A stretch of 64,000 nucleotides of DNA from contig DBFVEH010000021.1 of NCBI GenBank assembly GCA_048526005.1, forward strand, positions 62,001-126,000, in the 5' to 3' direction. How positions within the stretch are numbered: position 1 is the first letter of the stretch; every line of letters begins with the position of its first letter. This document shows, piece by piece, positions 14,438 through 22,876 of this stretch. Source of the stretch: QALR01 sp900552255. Lineage in GTDB: Bacteria > Bacillota > Clostridia > Oscillospirales > CAG-272. The position numbers and the translations under genes are program-made. The notes under the pieces were generated by a model. That model ran no database searches. It was given only the letters and a program-made list of their open reading frames with translations, and was not told the DNA's origin.

Positions 14438-16201
14438 ATGACAAAATCGAGGAACATCATTATAAGGCTGACGACGACCGCGGTCATGATCGCCATGAGC
14501 GTCGTGCTTTGCCGGCTGCTCGGCTTTCCGCAGACCGGCAGTTACCGCATCGAAATCAGCTTTCTGCCGATCGCCGTCGTCGCCATGCTGTACGGCCCGA
14601 TATGGAGCGGTGTTGCTTACGGCGTTGCGGATTTGATCGGCGCTGCGATTTTTACGGGGATCAATCCGCTTATCACGCTGTGCAAGGTCCTTTTCGGCGC
14701 CGTGATGGGAATTTTCTTCTGCCGCAGGGAAAAAATCGGTATCTTGCGTATCCTTTTATGTTTTCTTCTGATCGGCGTTGTCATCGATATCGGAGGAATG
14801 TCCCCGATTTTTGTGTATATGTTCGGTTATGACTGGAAGTCGGCGCTTGCCACGCTTGTCAATACGCCGGTGAGGATTCTTTTCATGTGGCTTACGGCGC
14901 GGTATCTCGGCGGATATATCCGGAAATACGCCGGAAAATATGAAAAAAATCGGGAATTTACCTCCTATGCGAACGGCTTTCAGGCGGTTCCGCGATTCGG
15001 GCTTGAGCGCATATCCGCTCTTTTGGATATCGTCGGGCATCCGGAGAGGGAGCTGCGCTGTATTCATGTCGCCGGGACCAACGGCAAGGGCTCGGTCTGC
15101 GAGTTTTTGGAGGCGATGCTCACCCATGCGGGATACTGCGCAGGGAAATATATTTCGCCGAATCTCGTTCGCGTGAACGAACGCATCGCGGTAAACGGCA
15201 GGGAGATCACGGACGAAGCGCTCACGGCGCTTCTGTCTCGGATGGAAGCGGCGACGGAGCAGACAGAACGCCGCATGGGCGAACGTCCCACTCAGTTTGA
15301 AATTTGGACGGCGGCGGCGTTCTGCTATTTTGCGGAAAGAAAATGCGATTATGTGATTCTTGAAACCGGCCTCGGCGGCGAATTCGACGCGACCAATGTG
15401 ATCGAGAAAAACGTCATGGCGGTGCTCACGCATATCGATCTCGACCATACGCAGTACCTCGGAAATACGATCGCCGAGATCGCAAAAACCAAAAGCAAGA
15501 TTATCAAGAGGCAATGCGAGACGGGCGTCACGGTCGCTTCGCGGCAGTCCGCCGAGGCGCTCTCCGAGCTTGAAAAACGTACCGAGGAGTGCGGCACGCG
15601 GCTGGTCGTGCCGGAGGAGGCCGTGGTGACGGGCTTTCGCGATATCTATGAAATCTTCTCCTATGGCGATCTTCGCGATATGGTCTGCGGCCTCGGCGGA
15701 CCTCATCAGGTCGAGAACGCCTGCACGGCCGTCGAATGTGCGCGTGCGATGGGGCTTGCCGACGAGCATATCCGGTTCGGCATCGAGCATGCGAAAAATC
15801 CCGCGCGCTTTGAAAAGCTTGCGGAAAATCCCTCTGTCATCTACGACGGCGCGCACAATCCGGACGGGATATCCGCTCTTATCCGCGCGATGGACCGGTA
15901 TTTCCCGGGAAAAGCCCGCACGGTCGTATTTGCGTGTATGCGGGATAAGGATTATCTCGGCTCCCTGCATATGCTGGCGCGCGCCGATGTGACGAATTTT
16001 GTGTTTACCACCGTTCAAAACAACGAACGGGCGATGGGCGCGGAGGCGCTTGCCGCTGCGGCGGCAGGGGACGGGATTTTGGGCGAGAGCGCGCCGACGC
16101 TTTACGCGGCGCTTGACATGGCGAGGGCATACGGGAATCCCGTGTTCGTCTGCGGCTCGCTGTATCTGTATGCGGATTTGCCGAAGGAGGAAAAACGATG
16201 A
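14438..16201 (+). CDS. FolT-FolC fusion: folate ECF S-component joined to folylpolyglutamate synthase
   Basis: One 587-residue protein. Residues 1-160 are an ECF-transporter substrate-binding membrane subunit of the FolT type with about six helices (MIAMSVVLCRLLGFPQTGSY, FLPIAVVAMLYGPIWSGVAY). After a short linker, residues from about 175 are a complete Mur-ligase-type FolC: ATP loop HVAGTNGKGS near 210-219, LETGLGGEFDATNV, HIDLDHTQYLG and YDGAHNPDG. FolC adds glutamates to folate and so traps it inside the cell. The start at 14438 follows GGAGG and is downstream of a THF riboswitch. A second FolT gene overlaps its 3' end by 4 bases. No stop or shift separates the two halves. Confidence 0.9.
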   Translation: MTKSRNIIIRLTTTAVMIAMSVVLCRLLGFPQTGSYRIEISFLPIAVVAMLYGPIWSGVAYGVADLIGAAIFTGINPLITLCKVLFGAVMGIFFCRREKIGILRILLCFLLIGVVIDIGGMSPIFVYMFGYDWKSALATLVNTPVRILFMWLTARYLGGYIRKYAGKYEKNREFTSYANGFQAVPRFGLERISALLDIVGHPERELRCIHVAGTNGKGSVCEFLEAMLTHAGYCAGKYISPNLVRVNERIAVNGREITDEALTALLSRMEAATEQTERRMGERPTQFEIWTAAAFCYFAERKCDYVILETGLGGEFDATNVIEKNVMAVLTHIDLDHTQYLGNTIAEIAKTKSKIIKRQCETGVTVASRQSAEALSELEKRTEECGTRLVVPEEAVVTGFRDIYEIFSYGDLRDMVCGLGGPHQVENACTAVECARAMGLADEHIRFGIEHAKNPARFEKLAENPSVIYDGAHNPDGISALIRAMDRYFPGKARTVVFACMRDKDYLGSLHMLARADVTNFVFTTVQNNERAMGAEALAAAAAGDGILGESAPTLYAALDMARAYGNPVFVCGSLYLYADLPKEEKR

Positions 16202-16911
16202 CGGGGAAAAATAGAGACACTTCGCTTTTCGCGTCTCCTTTTTCGCGCGGATATTGGCGCTGCGCGGCGGCGGAATTCCGAAATCTATACAGCTTTATCT
16301 TGGCGGCGCTTTTTGCGGCGCTGCGGATAGCGGTCAAATCGCTCAGCATTCCGGTCGGGGAATCGCTCTATATCGGGCTTGATTTTCTTGTCAATTCCGT
16401 CGGCTCCATGATTTACGGGCCGCTCATGGGACTTCTCGTCGGTGCGGTGAGCGATACGGCCGGGGCGATTCTGTTCCCGAAGGGACCTTACTTTTTCCCG
16501 TTCATTGTGGTCGAGATGCTCAGTGCGTTCCTTTTCGGACTCTTCCTATACAGGCAGAAGCTCTCCGCCGGACGCATCGTCTTGTCGCGCTTTGCCGTGG
16601 TGGTCCTCTGCAATTTTGTGGTCAATCCTCTGATCATGAAATGGTATTATACGGTCGTAGTCGGGAAGGATATCGCATTTCTTCGCTGGGCGACCGTGCT
16701 GAAAAATCTCTGTCTGCTTCCGGCGGAGGCGCTGCTGCTCGTGCTTTGGCTCGGCGCCGTTTCCTCTGCCGCCTATCGAATGGGGCTTGTCTATGCGAAG
16801 CCCGAAAAAATGAATGTGAAAAGAGCGGTTTTCGGCATCGTTTTGCTGACGCTTCTCGCCGCCGGCGGCATCGCGCTTTATTATTATCTCAAAGCTTCGG
16901 GACGAATTTAG
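16198..16911 (+). CDS. folT: Folate-family ECF transporter S-component (second FolT)
   Basis: A 237-residue membrane protein with about six helices and the FolT-like central region IGLDFLVNSVGSMIYGPLMG followed by LVGAVSDTAGAILFPKG. S-components bind a vitamin and join a shared ECF energising module, which is not encoded in this window. It overlaps the FolT-FolC gene by ATGA, so both are made from the same THF-controlled transcript. The two FolT copies are only distantly alike and may differ in the folate form bound. It ends at a strong terminator. Confidence 0.85.
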   Translation: MTGKNRDTSLFASPFSRGYWRCAAAEFRNLYSFILAALFAALRIAVKSLSIPVGESLYIGLDFLVNSVGSMIYGPLMGLLVGAVSDTAGAILFPKGPYFFPFIVVEMLSAFLFGLFLYRQKLSAGRIVLSRFAVVVLCNFVVNPLIMKWYYTVVVGKDIAFLRWATVLKNLCLLPAEALLLVLWLGAVSSAAYRMGLVYAKPEKMNVKRAVFGIVLLTLLAAGGIALYYYLKASGRI

Positions 16912-16915
16912 ACGA

Positions 16916-16952
16916 AAGAGCCTTTGTTTGTAAAAAAACAGAGGCTCTTTTC
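16916..16952 (+). terminator. Terminator of the folate operon
   Basis: AAAGAGCCTTTGTTT pairs with AAACAGAGGCTCTTTT. Confidence 0.85.
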
Positions 16953-16963
16953 CGGTGATGGAG

Positions 16964-16992
16964 TTGACAAAGGACAGGAGAATTGCTATAAT
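16964..16992 (+). promoter_or_regulatory. Consensus promoter before the AraC gene
   Basis: TTGACA, 17-bp spacer, TATAAT. The transcript would start about 85 bases before the araC-type gene. Confidence 0.85.
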
Positions 16993-17077
16993 AATCTTAA
17001 TTTGATATAAAATGGCATACCCGTAAAACAGAGCCGATAGGACGATTTATTTCGGCCATGGTGAGGAGGGAATGTGG

Positions 17078-17920
17078 ATGGACGACAGCTTTTCTTGGAT
17101 GGAAAATCGGATCGAGGTGCGGCTTTGTCGTGTCGGCAGCCGTATTCTCGGAGAAAATTGCGCTTTGGAGGGAGAAAAACTGCCGTTCGAACTTTTCCTT
17201 TATGCTGTGCATGGGGAATTTCGGATGGAAATGAACGGGGAGGCGGTATTCTGCCCGCAGGGCGGAACGGTGCTTGTGCCGTGCGACACGGCATTCCGTC
17301 TCACGACGGCAGAGCGTTGTGAGCTTATCCTTGTCGCGGCTGATTACCGAATTTTTAGGAATCTGCGCATCTTTTCGCTTTTTGAGCTTCCGGCGCGCCT
17401 TGACGGCGGGACGGAACCGCCGGACGATATCTGCCTTTTGATTCATGAGACCGTGCTTGACAGCGAATTTACCAATACAAGGCTTGAACATGCGCTTTCC
17501 GTCAAGGCGCTTTTATACCGGCTGGGCGCCGCTGTGCTGCGACGCAGTGCGCCGCGCGGCGAGAGCGGCAGGATCATGGAACGATTTGCAAGGCTTGCCC
17601 CTGTCTTTTCTTATATCGCAGACAACATCGGGCATGGGATTGCCGTGGAGGAGTTAGCTCACATTATGGGCATGTCCGAGGACGGTTTTTATCGTCTGTT
17701 CAAATCCACGATCGGCGAGGCGCCGGGGGAATATATCATCTCGGAGCGCCTGCGTGCGGCACGCCTTTTGCTGACGGAATCCGCCCTTTCGGTCGGAGAG
17801 ATTTCCCGCCGCTGCGGCTATGAAAGCCCGTTTTATTTCAGCTCTCTTTTCCGTTCGAAATGCGGCTGCCCGCCGAGCGTTTACCGGGAAAGCACGGCGG
17901 CTCTTTTTTCATTTATCTAA
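17078..17920 (+). CDS. AraC-family transcriptional regulator
   Basis: A 280-residue regulator. The N-terminal part (1-165) looks like a cupin-type ligand domain (LYAVHGEFRMEMNGEAVFCP, GGTVLVPCDTAFRL). The C-terminal AraC domain has both helix-turn-helix units: IAVEELAHIMGMSEDGFYRL FKSTIGEAP and ALSVGEISRRCGYESPFYFS SLFRSKCGCPP. The ATG at 17078 is preferred to one two codons earlier because GGAGGG lies 7 bases ahead. It is transcribed from a consensus promoter and followed by a HAD phosphatase gene only 17 bases away, so it may control sugar-phosphate metabolism (inference). Confidence 0.92.
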   Translation: MDDSFSWMENRIEVRLCRVGSRILGENCALEGEKLPFELFLYAVHGEFRMEMNGEAVFCPQGGTVLVPCDTAFRLTTAERCELILVAADYRIFRNLRIFSLFELPARLDGGTEPPDDICLLIHETVLDSEFTNTRLEHALSVKALLYRLGAAVLRRSAPRGESGRIMERFARLAPVFSYIADNIGHGIAVEELAHIMGMSEDGFYRLFKSTIGEAPGEYIISERLRAARLLLTESALSVGEISRRCGYESPFYFSSLFRSKCGCPPSVYRESTAALFSFI

Positions 17921-17937
17921 AATTAGGAAGTATATTT

Positions 17938-18744
17938 ATGGATTTTACCAAAATCAGGCTGTTTCTCTTTGATATGGACGGCACGCTCTATCTCGGGGAT
18001 GAGCTGTTTCCGTTCACGAAACCGCTTCTTGAGACCATTCGGAAAGCGGGAAAAACCTATCTTTTTATGACCAACAATTCCTCGAAAAGCGTTTTGGATT
18101 ATGTCGCAAAGATGGAACGGCTCGGCATTCCCGCCGAATATGACGATTTCATCACTTCTTCGCAGGCTACGGCGGATTATCTCATGAAAAACCATCCGGG
18201 CGTGAAATTCTATGTCTGCGGTACGGAATCCTTCAAGACGGAGCTTGCGCGTGCCGGTGTGCGCGTGCGTGACGTCTATTCGGAGGATATCGGCGGCGTC
18301 GTCATGGGCTACGACACGGAGCTGACCTACCGGAAGCTCGACGACGTTTCAAAGCTTCTGACGCTTTTCGATATCCCTTATATCGCGGCCAATCCGGATT
18401 TTGTCTGTCCGACGGAATACGGTTATGTGCCGGACTGCGGCTCCGTCTGCGGTATGATTTATAATGCGACGGGGAAGAATCCCCGTTATATCGGCAAGCC
18501 GCGTCCCGAGATGCCGCTTGCGGCGGTGGAGCGGATCCGAAAGAAGGATCCGGCGGTGAGCTGCGGCACGGCGCTTGTCGTCGGCGACCGGCTGTATACG
18601 GACATCGCGTGCGGCGTCGCCGCCGGCATCCATTCCTTGCTCGTGCTGAGCGGGGAATCGACGCTTTCCGATGTGGAAAAAAGCGATGTGAAGCCGGAAT
18701 TTATCATGCGCGACTGTGCGGAGCTGCTCGAAAAAATACAGTGA
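17938..18744 (+). CDS. HAD-IIA family phosphatase (NagD-like)
   Basis: A 268-residue haloacid dehalogenase-type hydrolase. Motif I is LFLFDMDGTLYLG (nucleophile Asp15 area), motif II TNNSS, motif III IGKPRPEM with its Lys, and motif IV VVGDRLYTDIACG. The NagD-type C2 cap lies between II and III. Enzymes of this group hydrolyse sugar or nucleoside monophosphates; the actual substrate is not evident. The start follows TTAGGAAG. It is downstream of an AraC regulator and upstream of a membrane protein in the same direction, probably one operon through the PAP2 gene. Confidence 0.9.
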   Translation: MDFTKIRLFLFDMDGTLYLGDELFPFTKPLLETIRKAGKTYLFMTNNSSKSVLDYVAKMERLGIPAEYDDFITSSQATADYLMKNHPGVKFYVCGTESFKTELARAGVRVRDVYSEDIGGVVMGYDTELTYRKLDDVSKLLTLFDIPYIAANPDFVCPTEYGYVPDCGSVCGMIYNATGKNPRYIGKPRPEMPLAAVERIRKKDPAVSCGTALVVGDRLYTDIACGVAAGIHSLLVLSGESTLSDVEKSDVKPEFIMRDCAELLEKIQ

Positions 18745-18778
18745 TGTCCGGCGCTTTTCGCCGGAGGGAGGTTTATTT

Positions 18779-19348
18779 ATGGCAAGGCCGAAGGGAATCC
18801 CGTTTGCAGAGGAGAACGCAGGCTCGAATTATGCGGAGTTTTCCGTCACGCGCAAACCCGACCGGAAGATCAAAACGCAAAGACTTTTATTTGTGCTGCT
18901 TTACGCGGCGTTTTCGGTCTTATACTGCGCGCTGTTTCTTGTCGTGTGGAAGATGGCGCCGCTGATTGCGATCCTGCCTCTGCTTGTCTTTATTCTGTGG
19001 CTTGTCACGTGGAAGCTTACGAAAATCGAATATACCTATATCGTGTATCAAGGGCAGCTTCATATTTATCGGGTGAACGGCTACAATAAGGCCGTGGAAG
19101 TGTTTTCCGCAAAAGTCAGCGAAAACGACGGGATTTATCCGGCCGCAGACGCGGAATATGCGGAAGCCTCGGCGGGCTGCACGATCCTCGATTATTCGGC
19201 GGGAAAAGGTACGGAGGATTTGTATTTCGCGGTATTTCCGAACGACGGCGGACGGGTGGCCGTGTACTTTACGGCGGCGACGAAGCTGCTTTCGAGCCTG
19301 CGGTATTACGGCGGAGAAAAGGTCGTTGTCACCTATGTTTCCCGTTGA
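18779..19348 (+). CDS. Two-helix membrane protein of unknown function
   Basis: The 189-residue protein has a basic N-terminal tail, two membrane helices at about 44-62 and 66-84, and a soluble beta-rich domain (IEYTYIVYQGQLHIYRVNGY, EDLYFAVFPNDG) resembling bacterial PH-like domains. I do not recognise a named family. A strong ribosome site (GGAGGGAGG) precedes the ATG at 18779. It is sandwiched between the HAD phosphatase and PAP2 phosphatase genes with short gaps, so an envelope role linked to them is possible. Confidence 0.65.
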   Translation: MARPKGIPFAEENAGSNYAEFSVTRKPDRKIKTQRLLFVLLYAAFSVLYCALFLVVWKMAPLIAILPLLVFILWLVTWKLTKIEYTYIVYQGQLHIYRVNGYNKAVEVFSAKVSENDGIYPAADAEYAEASAGCTILDYSAGKGTEDLYFAVFPNDGGRVAVYFTAATKLLSSLRYYGGEKVVVTYVSR

Positions 19349-19357
19349 GGTGCGGAT

Positions 19358-20029
19358 ATGAAGAAATTTCTGAGCACGCACAGGCATATTTGGTGGGCAT
19401 TGTATTTTGTGATCTATCTTATCGGCTTTTTCCTTGTGGAAGCGATCGTCCCGACGGAGGGCTATCACGTGATGTACCATCCTTTTGACGACCTCATCCC
19501 GTTTTGCGAGTATTTTATCATTTTTTATTATATTTGGTATCTTTTTCTGGCGGGTACGGCGCTTTATCTGATTTTTTACGATGGCCCCGCGTTCCGGCGC
19601 TATATGTGGTTTCTGATTCTCGGCTTTTCCTTTACGCTGATTTTCAATGTCATCTATCCGAACGGTCAGGATCTGCGACCGGATCTTTCATCACTTGGAC
19701 GGGAAAACATATTTACTACGCTGATCGGTATGATCTATTCCGCCGACACAAATACGAATGTATGCCCGAGCATGCACGTCATCGGCTCATTCGCCGCCAT
19801 GTTCGGCGTTTTTGACTGCAAAAAGCTGCGAAAGACGGTGGCGGCGCCTATCGTCGCCGTTTTGCTCACCCTGCTCGTCTCGGCCTCGACGGTGCTCGTC
19901 AAGCAGCACTCGATCGTCGACGTTTTCTGGGGAATTGTCGCCTCGGCCGTCTTATACGGCATCGTATACGGACTGCTTTGCAGAAAAGCGGATCTTCTTG
20001 AAAAACGGAATGAAAAAACATTGATCTGA
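19358..20029 (+). CDS. PAP2-family membrane phosphatase
   Basis: A 223-residue protein with about six membrane helices. The PAP2 motifs are partly clear: PSMHVIGS (the PSxH motif) near residue 138 and STVLVKQHSIVDVFWG (SxxxxxxHxxxD) near 170. The upstream KxxxxxxRP motif is degenerate. PAP2 enzymes dephosphorylate lipid phosphates such as undecaprenyl pyrophosphate or phosphatidate outside the membrane. It begins 9 bases after the preceding membrane-protein gene and likely shares its mRNA. Exact substrate unknown. Confidence 0.85.
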   Translation: MKKFLSTHRHIWWALYFVIYLIGFFLVEAIVPTEGYHVMYHPFDDLIPFCEYFIIFYYIWYLFLAGTALYLIFYDGPAFRRYMWFLILGFSFTLIFNVIYPNGQDLRPDLSSLGRENIFTTLIGMIYSADTNTNVCPSMHVIGSFAAMFGVFDCKKLRKTVAAPIVAVLLTLLVSASTVLVKQHSIVDVFWGIVASAVLYGIVYGLLCRKADLLEKRNEKTLI

Positions 20030-20096
20030 TTTTCGGAGAAATTCTCTGAATATGATATACTACTATCGCCGGAAATCGCGGCGGAACGGAGCTTAT

Positions 20097-21509
20097 ATGA
20101 GAAAAACCAAAATTGTATGCACGATCGGGCCCGCCTCCTCCTCGGAGGAGGTGCTCACCGAGCTTTGCCTTGCCGGCATGAATGTGGTGCGGTTGAATTT
20201 TTCGCACGGTACGCATGAGGACCATCAGGAGAAAATCGATACCGTCAAAAGAGTCAGGGAAAAGCTCGGACTGCCGATCGCCATCATGCTGGATACGAAA
20301 GGACCGGAATACCGGATCGGGACGTTCAAGGAGGGAAGGGTCACGCTTGCCGACGGCGATGCTTTCACTTTCACGACCGAGAGCGTGGAGGGCGACGAGC
20401 ACCGCGTCTCCGTCAATTACAAGGGCCTTTGCGAGAATCTTGCGCCCGGCGACAGGATCCTTGTCAACAACGGGCTTGTGATTTTTGAGGTGACGGAGCT
20501 TTCCGAGACGGAGGCCGTATGCCGCGTTGTCGCGGGAGGAGAGCTTTCAAACCGCAAGAGCATGAGCTTCCCCGGAAAGCTCATGAGCGGACCGTATCTC
20601 AGCGAGCAGGACAAGTCCGATCTTTTGTTCGGTATCCGCAACGGGGTGGATTTTATCGCCGCTTCCTTTGTTTCCGTCAAGCAGAATCTCGTCGATTTGA
20701 ATACCTTCCTGCGTGAGAACGGCGGCGACGGCATCGACGTCATCGCCAAGATCGAAAACCGCGCCGGCGTTGAGAATATAGAGTCGATCTGCGAAGCGTG
20801 CGACGGCATCATGATCGGGCGCGGCGACATGGGCGTGGAGATCCCGTTTGAGGAGCTGCCTGCGATCCAGAAATATCTGATCACCAAGTGCCGCCTGCTC
20901 GGGAAGCGCGTCATCACCGCGACGGAGATGCTCGAATCGATGATCCACAATCCGCGTCCGACGCGCGCGGAGATCTCGGATGTCGCCAACGCCGTTTACG
21001 ACGGAACGAGCGCGATCATGCTCTCCGGTGAGACCGCAGCGGGGAAATATCCCGTTTTGACGGTGAAAACGATGTCAAAGATCGCGGAGGAGGCGGAACG
21101 CAATATCCGGTATGAGGAACGCTTCCGCACCAACGAGTTCCGCATCAAAAATACGACGGACGCGATTTCCCACGCGACCTGCGGCATGGCGATCGATATC
21201 GGAGCGCGCGCCATCGTGGTTTGCACGATGTCGGGCATGACCGCGCGTATGGTGTCCCGGTTCCGTTCGCCAACGGATATCATCGGCATGACGACGAGCG
21301 AAAAGGTTTGGCGCAAGCTGTCTCTTTCGTGGGGCGTGACGCCGGTCATGGCCGAGGAATTTACCTCGACGGACGTGCTTTTCTACCATGCGACGAGCTA
21401 TGCGAAAAAATTTATGAATCTCGGCCGCGGAGATAAAATCGTCATCACCGGCGGCACGACGAACGGCAAATCCGGATCGACCAATCTCATCAAAATCGAA
21501 ACGATATGA
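20097..21509 (+). CDS. pyk: Pyruvate kinase
   Basis: The 470-residue enzyme transfers phosphate from phosphoenolpyruvate to ADP at the end of glycolysis. Key parts are KTKIVCTIGPASSS at the N-terminus, GMNVVRLNFSHG, LDTKGPEYRIGTF, the active-site IIAKIENRAGVENI-type strand, IMIGRGDMGVEIPFEE and ITATEMLESMIHNPRPTRAE. It lacks the extra C-terminal PEP-utiliser domain found in Bacillus enzymes. The ATG at 20097 begins the conserved region, with a modest GGAGC ribosome site; a longer frame upstream has none. A very strong terminator follows. Confidence 0.97.
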   Translation: MRKTKIVCTIGPASSSEEVLTELCLAGMNVVRLNFSHGTHEDHQEKIDTVKRVREKLGLPIAIMLDTKGPEYRIGTFKEGRVTLADGDAFTFTTESVEGDEHRVSVNYKGLCENLAPGDRILVNNGLVIFEVTELSETEAVCRVVAGGELSNRKSMSFPGKLMSGPYLSEQDKSDLLFGIRNGVDFIAASFVSVKQNLVDLNTFLRENGGDGIDVIAKIENRAGVENIESICEACDGIMIGRGDMGVEIPFEELPAIQKYLITKCRLLGKRVITATEMLESMIHNPRPTRAEISDVANAVYDGTSAIMLSGETAAGKYPVLTVKTMSKIAEEAERNIRYEERFRTNEFRIKNTTDAISHATCGMAIDIGARAIVVCTMSGMTARMVSRFRSPTDIIGMTTSEKVWRKLSLSWGVTPVMAEEFTSTDVLFYHATSYAKKFMNLGRGDKIVITGGTTNGKSGSTNLIKIETI

Positions 21510-21536
21510 GGAAGCTATCGTCAAAAAATCGGAAAA

Positions 21537-21572
21537 GTCCGGGCGGCCGCTTACACGGCCGCCCGGACTTTT
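21537..21572 (+). terminator. Terminator of pyk
   Basis: A perfect 13-bp GC-rich stem, GTCCGGGCGGCCG with its complement, 6-base loop, then TTTTG. Confidence 0.9.
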
Positions 21573-21655
21573 GTATGGCTTCTTATCTATCCGGAATGTT
21601 AGAGATCGGAAAATTGTGCGGTAACGGAGAAAATATTGAGAATTGTGAAAAAGTA

Positions 21656-21684
21656 TTGACAAAAGATTGCGATTCAGGTAAAAT
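21656..21684 (+). promoter_or_regulatory. Promoter of the TrpXYZ-like operon
   Basis: TTGACA, 17-bp spacer, TAAAAT. Confidence 0.8.
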
Positions 21685-21691
21685 AATTGTA

Positions 21692-21912
21692 TTATTTTGA
21701 TGAAGTTGATCTTTATGGGCAGAAAAGCAAGTGCCGAAGCTGTTTTATACCGTTTCGGCGATGCGGTACGATATGCTTGTGCTATGTTAATGTTATATTA
21801 AAGAAGCCTTGCCGTCCGTATAAACAGCCGGGTCATCATGCGGATATTGCGCCATCGTACGGAAGTGCGGGGCGTTTTTATTAAAATATTGAAATCAAAG
21901 GGAGACATTCAA
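21692..21912 (+). other. Long 5' leader of the ABC importer operon
   Basis: About 220 nt separate the promoter from the first gene without a coding frame I can support. GTACGAT (21766-21772) can pair with ATCGTAC (21855-21861), and a GGGGCGTTTTTATT run near 21870 could end a terminator. I do not recognise a T-box motif or any known riboswitch here. Confidence 0.4.
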
Positions 21913-22875
21913 ATGAAATCACTCAGCAGAATCATCGCGGTCCTTCTTGCGGTCTCATGTCTTTCTCTCGCATTGGTATCATGCGGGGAAAAGAAAGCGT
22001 ATACGATCGGCATCTGCCAGCAGGCGCCTCACGTCGCGCTCGACGCTGCTACCGAGGGTTTTAAGCAGGCGCTTATCGACAAGCTCGGCGAGGAAAATGT
22101 CAAATTTGAATTGCAGAACGCGCAGGGCGAATCGAATACGTGCTCGACGATCGTCAACAGCTTTGTATCCAAAAATGTCGATCTCATTATGGCAAACGGC
22201 ACCTCCGCTCTTCAAGCGGCGTCCAATGCCACGACGACGATCCCGATTCTCGGCACCTCCATTACGGCATACAGCGTCGCTTTGAATCTTCCGGATTTTG
22301 ATGGTACCGTCGGCGGCAATATTTCGGGTACTTCCGATCTGGCCCCTCTTTCGGATCAGGCGCAGATGATTCTCGATTTCTTCCCGGAAGCTGAAACAGT
22401 TGGGCTTTTCTACTGCTCTGCGGAGCCGAATTCCGCCTATCAGGCAGAGGTGGTCAAGGAGTATCTTGAAGCTAAGGGCATCACCTGCACCGAATATAAG
22501 TTCTCGGATTCCAACGACGTGGCGCAGGTTGCCGAGAAAGCGGCGTCCGACTGCGATGTGATTTATATTCCGACGGACAATACGGCGGCCTCCTGCACGG
22601 AAACCATCAATAACGTCGTTCTTCCGAAGAAGGTGCCGATCATCGCCGGTGAAGAGGGAATCTGCTCCGGCTGCGGCGTTGCGACGCTTTCCATCAGCTA
22701 TTATGAAATCGGCTACAAGACCGGCGAAATGGCGGCGGAGATTCTGACGGGAGAGGCGAATATTTCCGAAATGGCGATCGCTTACGATCCGAATCCCGTG
22801 AAAAAATACAACAAAGAGATCTGCGAGGAGCTCGGCATCACGGTTCCTGAGGGTTATAAAGCGATAGGAGAATAA
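21913..22875 (+). CDS. ABC transporter substrate-binding lipoprotein (TrpX-like)
   Basis: A 320-residue lipoprotein: signal ending CLSLALVSCG with the lipidated Cys near 24, then a two-lobed periplasmic-binding fold of the ABC_sub_bind family (YTIGICQQAPHVALDAATEG, VDLIMANGTSALQAAS, DVIYIPTDNTAASC). This family includes the tryptophan/tyrosine binding proteins TrpX. It captures a small ligand outside the cell and hands it to the permease and ATPase encoded directly downstream. The start has AGGGAGA 8 bases ahead. The ligand is a guess from family membership. Confidence 0.88.
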   Translation: MKSLSRIIAVLLAVSCLSLALVSCGEKKAYTIGICQQAPHVALDAATEGFKQALIDKLGEENVKFELQNAQGESNTCSTIVNSFVSKNVDLIMANGTSALQAASNATTTIPILGTSITAYSVALNLPDFDGTVGGNISGTSDLAPLSDQAQMILDFFPEAETVGLFYCSAEPNSAYQAEVVKEYLEAKGITCTEYKFSDSNDVAQVAEKAASDCDVIYIPTDNTAASCTETINNVVLPKKVPIIAGEEGICSGCGVATLSISYYEIGYKTGEMAAEILTGEANISEMAIAYDPNPVKKYNKEICEELGITVPEGYKAIGE

Positions 22876-22876
22876 G

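Noticed and set aside
14756..16018. A 420-codon minus-strand frame opposite folT-folC
   Set aside because: Mirror of a recognised FolC sequence; no motif, no ribosome site, composition typical of an antisense frame.
21838..21912. Longer N-terminus for the TrpX-like protein
   Set aside because: The extension would displace the lipoprotein signal from the N-terminus; the ATG at 21913 has a ribosome site.
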